A stretch of DNA of 64,000 bases from Candidatus Methanoperedens sp. GTDB lineage: Archaea > Halobacteriota > Methanosarcinia > Methanosarcinales > Methanoperedenaceae. The DNA lies in NCBI GenBank assembly GCA_012026795.1, contig VEPM01000008.1, forward strand, positions 1 through 64,000, in the 5' to 3' direction. Position numbers and translations under genes: made by a program. The notes under the pieces are model-generated. The model had not been told where the DNA came from. It was given only the letters and a program-made list of their open reading frames with translations, and did not search any database. This document shows positions 17,771 through 27,223 of this stretch, piece by piece. Each line of letters begins with the position of its first letter. The stretch's first letter is position 1.

Positions 17771-19372
17771 CCCAAGAAAGCTTTAATTAGCGTTTCTGAT
17801 AAAAATGGTATAATTGATTTTGCCTCCGGGCTCGCCAGGTTCGGATTTGAGATTATTTCGACAGGCGGGACTTACTCGGTATTAAAGAAAGCCGGAATAA
17901 ATGTAAGAGATGTTTCCGAAATTACGGGATTCCCTGAGATGATGGATGGCAGGGTAAAAACACTTCACCCGAAAATCCATGGTGCTATTCTTGCATTACA
18001 GGATAAACCATCACACATAAAGGATGCCAGGGAACATGGTATTGAATTTATTGATATCGTGGCTGTTAACCTTTACCCGTTTGAAAAAACAGTTGAAGGT
18101 AAAGCAAACCTTGAAGATGCTATTGAGAACATAGATATCGGAGGACCGGCTCTTGTAAGGGCTGCAGCAAAAAATTATACTCATGTAGCTGTAATAACCG
18201 ACTCGTCTGATTATCCTTTGATCCTGGAAGAACTTAAAAAAGGTACTATAAGCCCTGAAACCAGGAAAAAGCTTGCAGTCAAGGCTTTTAGAAGAATTGC
18301 AGATTATGATTGCGCGATTGATACGTACTTAAGCCGCGCCCTCCTGAATGAAGATATCCTTCGCATGAAATTCGTTGAGGGAACAACGCTAAGGTATGGT
18401 GAGAACTGGCATCAGAGTGCAAAATTTTATAAAGAGCCAGGTGTTACCGAACCCACGGTTGCAAATGCAAAACAACTGCACGGAAAAGCGCTTTCCTACA
18501 ACAATTATGTAGATGCGGAAAGCGCCCTGAATGTAGTTCTTGGATGCAAGAAGAAAATAGCAGTCTCTGTAGTAAAACATAGCAACCCATGCGGGCTTGC
18601 AACAGGCAATACACTGAAAGAAGCGCTGTCAAGGGCGTGGGACGGGGACCCTGTTTCATCGTTTGGCAGTATAATCTGCATGACCCGCAAACCCGATCTT
18701 CCTGCGCTTGAATTTTTAAAAGGCAGGTTCGTGGAACTTATTATCGCTCCGGGGTATGATGAAGAAGGGCTTTCTTACCTCAAAAACAAGAGTAAAGACC
18801 TTCGTATCCTTGAATTGCCAATGGATGATGGAAAACCACTTGAGAATACATACCGTTATATCGTGGGAGGAATGCTTGTCCAGTCAAGGAACAGGGGATT
18901 ATATGAAAAATGGGATGTTGTGACACAACATCAATTCCCCGAAGAGAAAAAGGGACTCTCTGAATTTGCATTGAATGCCTGCAAATATACAAAATCAAAC
19001 GCCGTGGTTATTGCCAGGGAGTATGAAAAAGGATGTTACCAGATACTTGCGATCGGGGCCGGACAGCCAAACAGGGTAGATTCGATAAAGAAACTGGCTG
19101 CCACAAAAGCAAGAGAGAACCTCAGGATCCTTTATGAAAGGGAAAAACCCGATGTAAGCGAGGATGAATTCGTTAAAAACATAATGAGTGAGTGCGTCAT
19201 GGCATCAGATGCATTCTTCCCGTTCGATGACAGCATCATTCATTCAGCCGAGAATCACATCAGGTACATTGTGTCTCCGGGAGGCTCGATAAGGGATAAT
19301 GAAGTTATTGCAGCGGCCAACAGGCTGGGCGTGTCGCTTGTGTTTACGGGCATGAGGCATTTTTACCATTAG
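17768..19372 (+). CDS. purH: Bifunctional AICAR transformylase / IMP cyclohydrolase PurH
   Basis: With the CTG start the product is 534 residues, the normal family length. The N-terminal MGS-like cyclohydrolase domain has ISTGGT and GRVKTLHPKIHGAIL. The C-terminal transformylase domain has LRYGENWHQ, VKHSNPCG and DPVSSFGSII, which include the catalytic Lys-His pair. It performs the last two steps of purine synthesis, AICAR to FAICAR to IMP. The gene is monocistronic here, divergent from trmY. Its CTG start is unusual, and a sequencing error is the main alternative. Confidence 0.95.
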   Translation: MPKKALISVSDKNGIIDFASGLARFGFEIISTGGTYSVLKKAGINVRDVSEITGFPEMMDGRVKTLHPKIHGAILALQDKPSHIKDAREHGIEFIDIVAVNLYPFEKTVEGKANLEDAIENIDIGGPALVRAAAKNYTHVAVITDSSDYPLILEELKKGTISPETRKKLAVKAFRRIADYDCAIDTYLSRALLNEDILRMKFVEGTTLRYGENWHQSAKFYKEPGVTEPTVANAKQLHGKALSYNNYVDAESALNVVLGCKKKIAVSVVKHSNPCGLATGNTLKEALSRAWDGDPVSSFGSIICMTRKPDLPALEFLKGRFVELIIAPGYDEEGLSYLKNKSKDLRILELPMDDGKPLENTYRYIVGGMLVQSRNRGLYEKWDVVTQHQFPEEKKGLSEFALNACKYTKSNAVVIAREYEKGCYQILAIGAGQPNRVDSIKKLAATKARENLRILYEREKPDVSEDEFVKNIMSECVMASDAFFPFDDSIIHSAENHIRYIVSPGGSIRDNEVIAAANRLGVSLVFTGMRHFYH

Positions 19373-19491
19373 TCTCAATGTTTGCAGGTTCAGGGATGAC
19401 TGGTGGGCTTAACCGATGACCAATGGAGGGTACTTACATAGTTTTCTTTCATGATACTATATTTATACCTCAATAAAATAAATAAGAAACC

Positions 19492-19575
19492 GTGCTATTC
19501 GAACACCTGATCTACTCTACAGCCATCGCAATCATTGCCGGGATGCTCTATAGTATAGTTCTTAAATTCTTGTAA
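19492..19575 (+). pseudogene. Short N-terminal membrane-protein fragment next to IS110 remnant
   Basis: A 27-residue frame from GTG (LFEHLIYSTAIAIIAGMLYS, then a few residues and stop) encodes a single membrane helix. The pattern resembles the start of archaeal DUF457/YdjM-type membrane-bound hydrolases, which would continue for over 150 residues. The break lies about 30 bases before the transposase fragment, so this may be the stump of a gene cut by the insertion. A genuine tiny membrane peptide cannot be excluded. Confidence 0.35.
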
Positions 19576-19605
19576 TATATAAAGCAATCAAAGAGGTCGA
19601 GTCAA

Positions 19606-20034
19606 ATGAATAACAAAACAATGTTTTATGTCGGAATAGATGTTTCAAAAGACAAATCCGATATCTGCGTAAAAGACGAGAATGGGAACGATTTGATCCA
19701 TAAGTTTAAAATCGCAAATAAGAAAGCAGATTTGGAAATGTTGTATGAAATAATTGAAAGAATAAAATCAAAAGCACCAGGAAATAGCGATGTTGTATTT
19801 GGAATGGAAGCAACAGGGGTATACTCTTTGCCTCTGTATTCAGCCTTGAAAAGAGACGGATATAAAGTCAGGCTTTACAATCCCATCCAGACAAACGGAT
19901 ATCGGAAAATAAATATCCGAAAGACAAAAACAGATCCCATAGATTCTGCAATCATAGCAGATATGCTTCGTCATTCTGAGCCACCACAGGTTAGTGAAAT
20001 CCAGGATATGCACCTGTTTCAATTGAGAGAATAA
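19606..20034 (+). pseudogene. Truncated IS110-family transposase
   Basis: The 142 residues correspond to the N-terminal DEDD/RuvC-like domain of IS110 transposases: YVGIDVSKDKSDICV (first catalytic Asp), VVFGMEATGVY (second acidic residue) and RKTKTDPIDSAIIADML (last acidic residues). Full-length members have roughly 340-400 residues with a C-terminal serine-containing domain, absent here because the frame ends at 20034. The fragment should therefore be inactive. No terminal repeats were recognised, as expected for this family. Confidence 0.85.
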
Positions 20035-20165
20035 ATGTTATCTTTTACGACCTCAGCTAATTTCATTCTGAGCCATTCAGATCTGGGAACATGGAGCATG
20101 TGTGAAAGCGCATCTATCTCTTGAAGGAGATGTTCATCAAGCCGTATGTTTATCTGGGTAGTCAT
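20019..20165 (-). CDS. Ribbon-helix-helix (CopG-like) protein, possibly C-terminally truncated
   Basis: A 48-residue frame from ATG 20165 starts TTQINIRLDEHLLQEIDALS and continues with a second helix HVPRSEWLRMKLAEVVKD, a clear ribbon-helix-helix fold used by antitoxins and small repressors. Family members are commonly 70-90 residues. Here the frame stops inside the 3' end of the IS110 fragment (overlap 20019-20034), so its tail was probably replaced by the insertion. No toxin gene follows it. Confidence 0.65.
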   Translation of the reverse strand: MTTQINIRLDEHLLQEIDALSHMLHVPRSEWLRMKLAEVVKDNIYSLN

Positions 20166-20297
20166 AGTATATCAATTACTTTCATGGTGGTAGCGAATGC
20201 TATATGATTTTCTATGGTACAGGGATGGTACAAGGATAATCGAGGCTATAACCCCAATCCGAAGGTAATATGTACAATAATTTACCTCATGTAACCA

Positions 20298-21446
20298 ATG
20301 AAACTGACTCTTCCTGATTCCCAGGCATTCCTGATGATGAGTGAAAGCGAACACAATGCTGATATGTATTATGCAAGCTCTTTCCTGGCTTATGATTCAT
20401 TCATTTATCTGAATTCTGGGGACGATTTAATCCTTGTATCGGATATGGAACTGGGAAGGGCAAAGAAAGAATCTAAAGTCAAAGAGGTGATCCCGACATC
20501 CAGATATAACATCATGGATAAGATCAGGAATAACAGGGATGTGAATGCCGCATATTGTGAAATGATACAGGAACTCCTTCATTCCAGGAATTTAGATCGT
20601 ATTGCAGTGCCGTATAATTTTCCGGTTCAGCTTGCTGATTGTCTCAGGAAGGCAAATTTTGAGATAATCCCTATAAAAAGCCCATTGCGTGAAATGCGCG
20701 AAATAAAAAATGAAAAAGAAATAAGTGCGATCGAGTATGCCCAGAAAGCAGGCGAAAAAGCGCTTTCTGAGGGCATCAATGCGATAAGAAATGCTTCGGT
20801 CAGGGACGGCGTTCTTATGCGTGAGAATTTGCCTTTAAGAACAGAAGACGTGCGGGCGATAATCGATAAATCACTGCTAACTTTTAATTGTGAAGCGCCC
20901 GATATCATTATTGCATGCGGGAAAGGCAGCAGCGACCCGCACTGGAAAGGAGAAGGAGAACTGCTTGCTGATGAGCCAGTAGTTATTGACATGGTGCCGC
21001 GATCCAGGAAAGAAAGGTATTATTCTGATATGACAAGAACTGTCGTGCATGGAACCCCCACCGATGAGCTTAAAAGTATGTATTCGGCTGTTCTTGATTC
21101 ACAGGAAGCTGCATTAAATAAAATAAAAGCAGGTGTAACAGGCGCCGAAGTTCATAACATCGTATGCGACGTACTGGAAGAAAGAGGATACGAGACCGCA
21201 AGAGGAAAAAGCACTGAGTTCACGGAAGGTTTTATTCATTCGACGGGGCATGGCGTAGGTCTTGATATCCATGAGGGACCAAGCCTGGGAGAAAATGGCA
21301 AAGAGTTAAAAGCAGGATGTGTTGTTACAGTGGAACCCGGTCTTTATTATAAGAAGATCGGCGGTGTGCGCCTTGAGGATGTTGTGGTTGTTACCCACAG
21401 CGGATGCAAGAATTTAACTAGGTTTGAAAAGAATCTGGTGCTATAA
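20298..21446 (+). CDS. M24-family Xaa-Pro aminopeptidase
   Basis: The 382-residue protein has a creatinase-like N-terminal domain (residues about 1-140) and a pita-bread M24 domain. Metal ligands are visible as Asp in VVIDMV, Asp in SDMTRTV, His in [10 protein letters not shown], Glu in VEPGLYY and Glu in RLEDVVVV. It should remove N-terminal residues before proline. Its last base overlaps the ATG of the methionine aminopeptidase gene, so the two are translated as a unit. Confidence 0.92.
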   Translation: MKLTLPDSQAFLMMSESEHNADMYYASSFLAYDSFIYLNSGDDLILVSDMELGRAKKESKVKEVIPTSRYNIMDKIRNNRDVNAAYCEMIQELLHSRNLDRIAVPYNFPVQLADCLRKANFEIIPIKSPLREMREIKNEKEISAIEYAQKAGEKALSEGINAIRNASVRDGVLMRENLPLRTEDVRAIIDKSLLTFNCEAPDIIIACGKGSSDPHWKGEGELLADEPVVIDMVPRSRKERYYSDMTRTVVHGTPTDELKSMYSAVLDSQEAALNKIKAGVTGAEVHNIVCDVLEERGYETARGKSTEFTEGFIHSTGHGVGLDIHEGPSLGENGKELKAGCVVTVEPGLYYKKIGGVRLEDVVVVTHSGCKNLTRFEKNLVL

Positions 21447-22321
21447 TGACAGAAACTGATGAAATAATCGAGAAATACCGAAGAGCAGGAAGGATCCTGT
21501 CCGAAGTCCGCAAACTTACGGCAGAAAAAGTAACGCAAGGTGCAAGCCTTCTTATGGTCGCTGAATTTGCTGAGAACCTTATACGTGAAAAGGGCGGGGA
21601 GCCTGCGTTCCCTGTAAACATTTCGCGAAATGACGAGGCTGCTCATTCCACTCCATGCCTGAATGATAAATCCGTATTTGGAAAAGATATTGTAAAACTG
21701 GATATCGGGGTCCATATCGATGGATATATTGCAGATACTGCAACAACTGTTGATCTTTCCGGTAACCCGGAGCTTGTCAGGGCTGCTGAATCAGCACTTG
21801 CTGAGGCAATAGGGATCGTCAAAGCAGGAGTAAATACTTCGGATATCGGGGGAGTTATCGAAGATACCATAACTTCCTTTGGCTATAAACCCATAATCAA
21901 CCTGACAGGGCATGGGCTTGCACAGTACATCCAGCACGCTCCGCCTGCGATCCCGAATAAGAGAATGCCTGGAGGTGTAATTCTCCAGGAGGGAGATATC
22001 GTTGCAATCGAACCTTTCGCTACAAACGGGGCGGGAAAAATCCATGATGCCGGAAGTGCCGAGATTTTCCATATTGTTTCCGAAAAACCCATCAGGCACC
22101 CGTCAGCGAGGAAATTATTGCAGGAGATAGAAAAATATAAGACGCTCCCATTTGCAAAAAGATGGCTTGGCGAGCGAGTGGATTTTGCAATGCTCGCTCT
22201 TTCCAGGGCAAATATTATCCGGCCTTATCCGATACTTAAGGAAATCCAGGGCGGCCTTATTTCCCAGGCCGAACATACGATCATAGTAACAGCGGATGGA
22301 TGTGAGGTAATCACCAGATGA
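21446..22321 (+). CDS. map: Type II methionine aminopeptidase
   Basis: The 291-residue protein is an archaeal/eukaryal type II MetAP with the extra helical insert near residues 205-250. Ligands are seen in VKLDIGVHIDGYIADTA (two Asp), NLTGHGLAQY (His), AIEPFAT (Glu) and SQAEHTIIV (Glu). It removes initiator methionine from new proteins. It overlaps the Xaa-Pro peptidase gene by one base and the next gene by four. Confidence 0.94.
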   Translation: MTETDEIIEKYRRAGRILSEVRKLTAEKVTQGASLLMVAEFAENLIREKGGEPAFPVNISRNDEAAHSTPCLNDKSVFGKDIVKLDIGVHIDGYIADTATTVDLSGNPELVRAAESALAEAIGIVKAGVNTSDIGGVIEDTITSFGYKPIINLTGHGLAQYIQHAPPAIPNKRMPGGVILQEGDIVAIEPFATNGAGKIHDAGSAEIFHIVSEKPIRHPSARKLLQEIEKYKTLPFAKRWLGERVDFAMLALSRANIIRPYPILKEIQGGLISQAEHTIIVTADGCEVITR

Positions 22322-23172
22322 AAACATTGCGGTTATTTTTATCCATCTTTCTTCTTTTTGCCTTAATAGATATGGCTGCGGCTGAAATCCAATGGATAAA
22401 TAATATAACCGTACGCGAATATAATATTACATGGGGTTACACTGAGATTTACACTGGCATGGATTCCATAGGATATAAGATCAGTATAGATACAGGGATC
22501 GGGAATAATGATAGTTTTGTTAATGCATGGGAAGTCCTGAAAGCTGATAAGGAAGAGCGTAAAAGATTTAAAACCGCTATAGAAAATGAACTTGATATCA
22601 GGATAAATAATGAGACTTATGGCATAGAAATGACAGAGGTTGATTCTTCACTATCACAGGCAATTATCGGAAATACCAATATTCCGGATGCGATTGAGAA
22701 CAGGTATAATGTAAATTACAGGTTAAAGCAAAGCATTTATAACGCAAACAGTATCTGGTTCCTTGGTGAACCAGAATCCCCTGTAACAATAATTTTGCCT
22801 CAGGGCATCGATGTTAAGGGTATTTCAGGCATGGATAACGAAACAGAGACTATCGATTCGCATATAGAGGTTACAGGTTTTTTTTCTAACTTATCTGATA
22901 AGAGGGGAGAGATTACCATCAATATCACAAAGAATGAATCATACAATGTAACTGCTCCTGAGACCAATATAACAGAAATGAACAATACCACAGAATCGAA
23001 TAATATAACAGAAATCCCTTCTGCCGGAACAAATGAAAATGTTACAAAAGATGAAAATATTACAAAACCCGCATCTGAAATTTCTAACAAAATAAGAAAC
23101 TGGGGTATTTTCGGGATCGGGATTATTTTTATTATGATAATATATTTTTTTAAAGTAAGAAAGAACTTGTAG
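22318..23172 (+). CDS. Exported membrane-anchored protein of unknown function
   Basis: The 284-residue protein has an N-terminal signal peptide (MKTLRLFLSIFLLFALIDMA, followed by AAAE), an extracellular region with many N-x-S/T sequons, an Asn/Thr-rich stalk at about 210-250, and one C-terminal membrane helix (WGIFGIGIIFIMIIYFF) with a basic end. It looks like a surface protein held in the membrane. I do not recognise the central domain. It overlaps the map stop by four bases (ATGA) and the convergent regulator gene by 23 bases. Confidence 0.75.
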   Translation: MKTLRLFLSIFLLFALIDMAAAEIQWINNITVREYNITWGYTEIYTGMDSIGYKISIDTGIGNNDSFVNAWEVLKADKEERKRFKTAIENELDIRINNETYGIEMTEVDSSLSQAIIGNTNIPDAIENRYNVNYRLKQSIYNANSIWFLGEPESPVTIILPQGIDVKGISGMDNETETIDSHIEVTGFFSNLSDKRGEITINITKNESYNVTAPETNITEMNNTTESNNITEIPSAGTNENVTKDENITKPASEISNKIRNWGIFGIGIIFIMIIYFFKVRKNL

Positions 23173-23977
23173 ATTTTTTAATTATGTCTTCCTGTTTCTT
23201 TCGCTCAATTATATCATAAAAAACCAGGACTACGCCAATAATATCGTTTTTCTCATCCGTTATTGGAGTACCGATCAAATCAATAGGTACTTCCAGATTA
23301 TTCTTTGTAACCAGTATGGTCTGATCTGAAAGCCCATAAAAACTGCCTTCACGTATCACTTTAGCCACAGGATCTTCCACAATTTTGTTCTTTCCAGAAC
23401 CTGCAACATTGAAGACAGATGAAAGATATTTGCCTGAAGCTTCTTCCTGTTTCCACCCTGTTAAGGCTTCAGCATAGGGATTCATGATTTTTATTACCCC
23501 CTTTAAATCTGTGGCAATAACCCCATCAGCTATGCTTCTAATTGCAGCACTGAGCCATCGTTCACTCTCTTTAAGTCTCTTCTCGCTCTCTTTTAGTTTT
23601 TTCTCCATTTTATGCTTGTAGAGGGCCATCTCTATTGTGATCAATAATTCTCTTTCTTTGAAAGGTTTCAGGAGATACCCGAATGGTTCTGTTATTTTAG
23701 CTCGTTCCAGGGTTTTTTGATCGGCATAAGCTGTCAAATATATAACTGGAATATCTGAAAAAGAATGTATTTTTTCTACAGTTTCAATTCCATCAATTTC
23801 TCCATGAATAATAATATCCATAAGAATCAGATCAGGATTATTCTCTTTTACCTTCTTGATAGCATCTTCTCCTGAAGACACCACAGCAGGAGCAGAATAT
23901 CCCATCTTCTTCAATTTTTTTTGTATATCCTCTGCAATAATAATTTCATCTTCAACAACCAATATCTGTGACGTCAT
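23150..23977 (-). CDS. Response regulator with REC and PAS domains
   Basis: The 275-residue protein begins with a receiver domain: acidic pair E11/D17 region, phosphoacceptor D54 in LILMDIIIHG, Thr in YLTAYAD and Lys in GYLLKPF. A charged coiled coil (MEKKLKESEKRLKESERW, residues about 122-140) leads to one PAS domain (SIADGVIATDLKGVIKIMN). There is no DNA-binding or catalytic output domain, which is common in methanoarchaeal systems. Its first four bases overlap the histidine kinase gene, its likely partner. Confidence 0.9.
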   Translation of the reverse strand: MTSQILVVEDEIIIAEDIQKKLKKMGYSAPAVVSSGEDAIKKVKENNPDLILMDIIIHGEIDGIETVEKIHSFSDIPVIYLTAYADQKTLERAKITEPFGYLLKPFKERELLITIEMALYKHKMEKKLKESEKRLKESERWLSAAIRSIADGVIATDLKGVIKIMNPYAEALTGWKQEEASGKYLSSVFNVAGSGKNKIVEDPVAKVIREGSFYGLSDQTILVTKNNLEVPIDLIGTPITDEKNDIIGVVLVFYDIIERKKQEDIIKKSTSSFLL

Positions 23978-26520
23978 GATTTCACACTTTTGAATTCAAT
24001 TATAAATTCTGTTCCTTTATTGCTATTCATATCTATTTTGCCATGAAGTTGATTTTCTGTTAGTATGGTAACAAGATGTAAGCCCAGAGATCTGGTTTTC
24101 CTGAAATCCAGGTCTTTCGGAAAACCAATGCCGTTATCACCGACCACAAGTTGAAGTATTTCCCCCTTTGATCTGAATATTATAGTAATCTCACCTTTAA
24201 TATCCTTGGGAAATGCATATTTTAATGAATTTGTGATTAACTCATTTATAATTAATCCGGTCGGGATTGCGTGATCGATATCAAGATATATATTATTGAC
24301 ATTAATATTTAATTTTATGTTTTCCGGATGAATATTATAGGACTGAAATAGACTGGCTCCCAGATCATTGATGTATTCTCCGAAATCAATATTCCTCAAA
24401 TCTCTTGAATGATAGAGTTTTTCATGCACAAGAGACATGGATATTATCCTGTTCTGGCTATCTATAAATATTTCAGTGATATTTTTATCTGTGATATTAT
24501 CCATCTGATGTGACAGAAGGCTGGAAATGATTTGCATGTTATTTTTAACACGATGATGGATTTCCCGCAGCAATACTTCTTTTTCCTTGAGAGATGACTT
24601 GATTTGTTCATCTGCAAACTTTCGTTCGGTTATGTCGCGTTGAATAGCCAGAAAACCGACGATATTGCCTTCATTGTTCAGGATCGGATTGGCAGAGCCA
24701 TCAACGTTAATGAAGCGACCATTTTTAGTCTTATTGATCAATTCCCCGCTCATAACTTTTTTTGATAGAAGTGTCTCCCAGAATAATTTATAAGCTTCAG
24801 GTGGAATCAATCCTGATTTCAAAATATTAGGCTTTTTTCCTAGCGATTCTTCCCTGCTGTACCCGTAAGTTTTTTCGAAGGCAGGATTAACATACGTTAT
24901 CTGTCCATCAATATTGGTCATGAAGATAGCCTCATTGGATCGCTCAATTCCGAGTTTAAACTTTAATAACTCCTTTTCTGCTTCCTTGCGCTCGGAGATA
25001 TCCTGTACTACTCCAAACATCGAAATAGGTCTCCCATTCATATCCCTGATAACTTCCCCTATAGTGTGAGTGTATCTTATAGAACCATCCGGACGTATTA
25101 GGGAATATTCTCCTTCAAACGGAGCATTATTATTGAGTGCATCATTAATGGCTTTATTAAACCACTCCCTGGTTCCATCGCTCAGAGTATTGACAACGAT
25201 TTCGTAGGTGGGGATAACTTTTTGGGGATCAAGCCCATAGAGCTTGAAAACCTCATCCGACCATATAAGTTTGTTTGTTGCGATATCCCATTCCCAATAT
25301 CCGAAGTGTCCGATCTTTTCTGCTTTGGAAAAGCTCTCTTCACTTTTTCTCAATGTATTTTCTATATGTTTTCGCTCACTTATATCCTGTGCTACACATA
25401 TTATATCCCGGGTATTCCCATATTTACTTTCTATGATAGAAGCTGAAAAAATAATAGGTATTTTTTGCAGTCCTTTTGAGATAAAAGTTGACTCTGTATT
25501 GTGGACAAGGTTATTTTTAGAATTATAATTTTTATCTACTGATGAAGTATCCAGTAATGTTTCCCCATCTACAAGCACTTTGTTTATTGGCTGGCCGATG
25601 AGCTCTGTTTCCTTATAATCAAGAAGTGAACAGGCAGCGTGGTTTATTGTCTGAATAATACCATCTTTTGATACAATGATGAGGCTATTGTCCATTGAAG
25701 TTATAACGTTGTCTATGTATTTTTTGGATGAAATCAGTTCATCATTTGAATTCTGCAAATCCTGTGCCATCCTATTGAATTCATTCGATAGTTCACCGAT
25801 TTCATCATTTGAACTAATATCGATTTTTGTATCAAGATTACCTTTTCTGATATTGATAGCCGCATTTTTAAGTTTATAAATGGGGTTTGAGATACTTCTA
25901 TCTATTACCACCCCGATGACCATTGAACTGATAAGGGCAATTCCACTGAGTATGAAAATAAGATTATATAATGAAGCTGCTTCCTGTTGTGCATTCTTGT
26001 TGAGTTCCTCCTCCAGTCCCAGTTCTATATTTACCAGATCAAGACCATTTTGACGAATGGCAGAGGAAACACTATCCAGATTTCGTATTAACGTTTCATG
26101 ATTTCTAATATCAAATGATCCGTTTTCCATTTCAGAATCATGAGTTTTAATCAAAGATTCTATAATTGATTGCATCTCATTTGTTTTGGCCTTTGTATCG
26201 TTTAATATCTTAATAGCCTCAGGATTTTGTATTTTGCCTTCCATTATTGCTATTTGTTCCCTTAGAGAAGCGACCCTTTCTATTGCTTTCTTCTTGTCGG
26301 TTCCGTTATTTAATGTCAAATACAGCATTGTGTGACCCTGTGCTCTTTTTGAATAACTGCTCACTTCGTTTGAGGCCTGCAGTATACTCCCGAAATGTAC
26401 TTCTCCTTTTTCGAAAGAAGTTACAACATGGTTGTTAGCATAAAGACCGATATATCCAACCAGACCTACCAGCAATGAGACTATAAAGAACCCTGAAATC
26501 AATTTCGATTTTATTCTCAT
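23974..26520 (-). CDS. Membrane sensor histidine kinase (HAMP, multiple PAS, HisKA_2)
   Basis: The 848-residue kinase has a membrane helix at about residues 8-28, a helical extracellular sensor of about 160 residues, a second helix near 187-208 and a HAMP domain. Three PAS domains follow, each ending in the DISERK/DITERK signature, in roughly 265-645. A HisKA_2 domain contains the phosphoacceptor in LLREIHHRVKNNMQ. The HATPase domain shows NELITNSLKYAFP and GDNGIGFP. It overlaps the response regulator by four bases. Its sensory ligand is unknown. Confidence 0.93.
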   Translation of the reverse strand: MRIKSKLISGFFIVSLLVGLVGYIGLYANNHVVTSFEKGEVHFGSILQASNEVSSYSKRAQGHTMLYLTLNNGTDKKKAIERVASLREQIAIMEGKIQNPEAIKILNDTKAKTNEMQSIIESLIKTHDSEMENGSFDIRNHETLIRNLDSVSSAIRQNGLDLVNIELGLEEELNKNAQQEAASLYNLIFILSGIALISSMVIGVVIDRSISNPIYKLKNAAINIRKGNLDTKIDISSNDEIGELSNEFNRMAQDLQNSNDELISSKKYIDNVITSMDNSLIIVSKDGIIQTINHAACSLLDYKETELIGQPINKVLVDGETLLDTSSVDKNYNSKNNLVHNTESTFISKGLQKIPIIFSASIIESKYGNTRDIICVAQDISERKHIENTLRKSEESFSKAEKIGHFGYWEWDIATNKLIWSDEVFKLYGLDPQKVIPTYEIVVNTLSDGTREWFNKAINDALNNNAPFEGEYSLIRPDGSIRYTHTIGEVIRDMNGRPISMFGVVQDISERKEAEKELLKFKLGIERSNEAIFMTNIDGQITYVNPAFEKTYGYSREESLGKKPNILKSGLIPPEAYKLFWETLLSKKVMSGELINKTKNGRFINVDGSANPILNNEGNIVGFLAIQRDITERKFADEQIKSSLKEKEVLLREIHHRVKNNMQIISSLLSHQMDNITDKNITEIFIDSQNRIISMSLVHEKLYHSRDLRNIDFGEYINDLGASLFQSYNIHPENIKLNINVNNIYLDIDHAIPTGLIINELITNSLKYAFPKDIKGEITIIFRSKGEILQLVVGDNGIGFPKDLDFRKTRSLGLHLVTILTENQLHGKIDMNSNKGTEFIIEFKSVKS

Positions 26521-26607
26521 CCTGGCACCAGTTTATTCTTGAAATATAACAATTATTTATAACACTAATCTAATTTAAGATTTTGATTTAGTAGTACATA
26601 AATGGAT

Positions 26608-26624
26608 TTGTGAAAAAAGTGTGA
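26608..26624 (-). promoter_or_regulatory. 17-bp upstream motif shared with the chemoreceptor gene
   Basis: TCACACTTTTTTCACAA in gene orientation, 88 to 104 bases before the kinase ATG and directly ahead of a TATA-like TTTATGTA. The string is identical to that before the MCP gene (6798-6814). The shared spacing to a promoter-like element suggests common control of the two sensory genes. Confidence 0.5.
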
Positions 26625-26629
26625 TTATC

Positions 26630-26677
26630 ATTTAAAATCAAGATATGTACACATTTATTTAAAATCAAGACCTGTAC
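26630..26677. repeat. Tandem 21-bp direct repeat at the end of the UPF0146 gene
   Basis: ATTTAAAATCAAGA followed by two variable bases and TGTAC occurs at 26630-26650 and again at 26657-26677. The second copy contains the stop codon of the UPF0146 gene, so its 3' end has been duplicated once with two mismatches. No function is implied. Confidence 0.6.
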
Positions 26678-27066
26678 AAATAAAATCTTGCTTTTTGATA
26701 ATTCACGAGAGAATATTCTTTAAAATATTTTATCAGGTCTGCTTTTTCATTCCCGAACGGCCGTATGATAAGATCAGCTTCAACTTCCCTTGCAATTGCA
26801 GCGATCGCATCCTGCAGATCAATGGGAGGTCTGATAGCATAAATAAGGGATGCATTCCTGTATATTCCCATATCAGGTTTGAAGATATCATCCCTGCAAA
26901 ATCTTACTCCTGCATATTTCTGTTCATTGATATCCGTAACTACTACATCCAATTTATCCTTGAGAAGAAGAGCAACCTGGGGAAGGCTTCCAATGCCTAC
27001 TTCTACCACTTTATTCCTGTAATTATTAATAATATATTCTGCAATATCTTTATAATCAGGGATCAT
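26665..27066 (-). CDS. UPF0146 family protein
   Basis: The 133-residue protein matches the archaeal UPF0146 family, a small Rossmann-like fold similar to methyltransferases (VVEVGIGSLPQVALLL, VVVTDINEQ, ASLIYAIRPPIDLQDAI). Its function is not established. ATG 27066 (MIPDYKDIAEY) is preferred to an upstream TTG at 27081. Its stop codon lies inside a short duplicated sequence. Confidence 0.85.
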   Translation of the reverse strand: MIPDYKDIAEYIINNYRNKVVEVGIGSLPQVALLLKDKLDVVVTDINEQKYAGVRFCRDDIFKPDMGIYRNASLIYAIRPPIDLQDAIAAIAREVEADLIIRPFGNEKADLIKYFKEYSLVNYQKARFYLYRS

Positions 27067-27223
27067 TGGTATGATTAACAATCTATTGATTTAAGAACCT
27101 ATCTTATATAACGATCAAATATTCCAATCAAACTCCTTGATCTAACAAACTCTTTGACCAAACAAACTATTAATATATATCCAAACAATAGCTATAGATA
27201 GTATTCTTGTGAATGGGAAATCC

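Noticed and set aside
19373-19491. GGATGACTGG and CGATGACC boxes resembling C/C' boxes of a box C/D RNA after purH
   Set aside because: No matching CTGA D boxes at the right spacing and no terminal stem.
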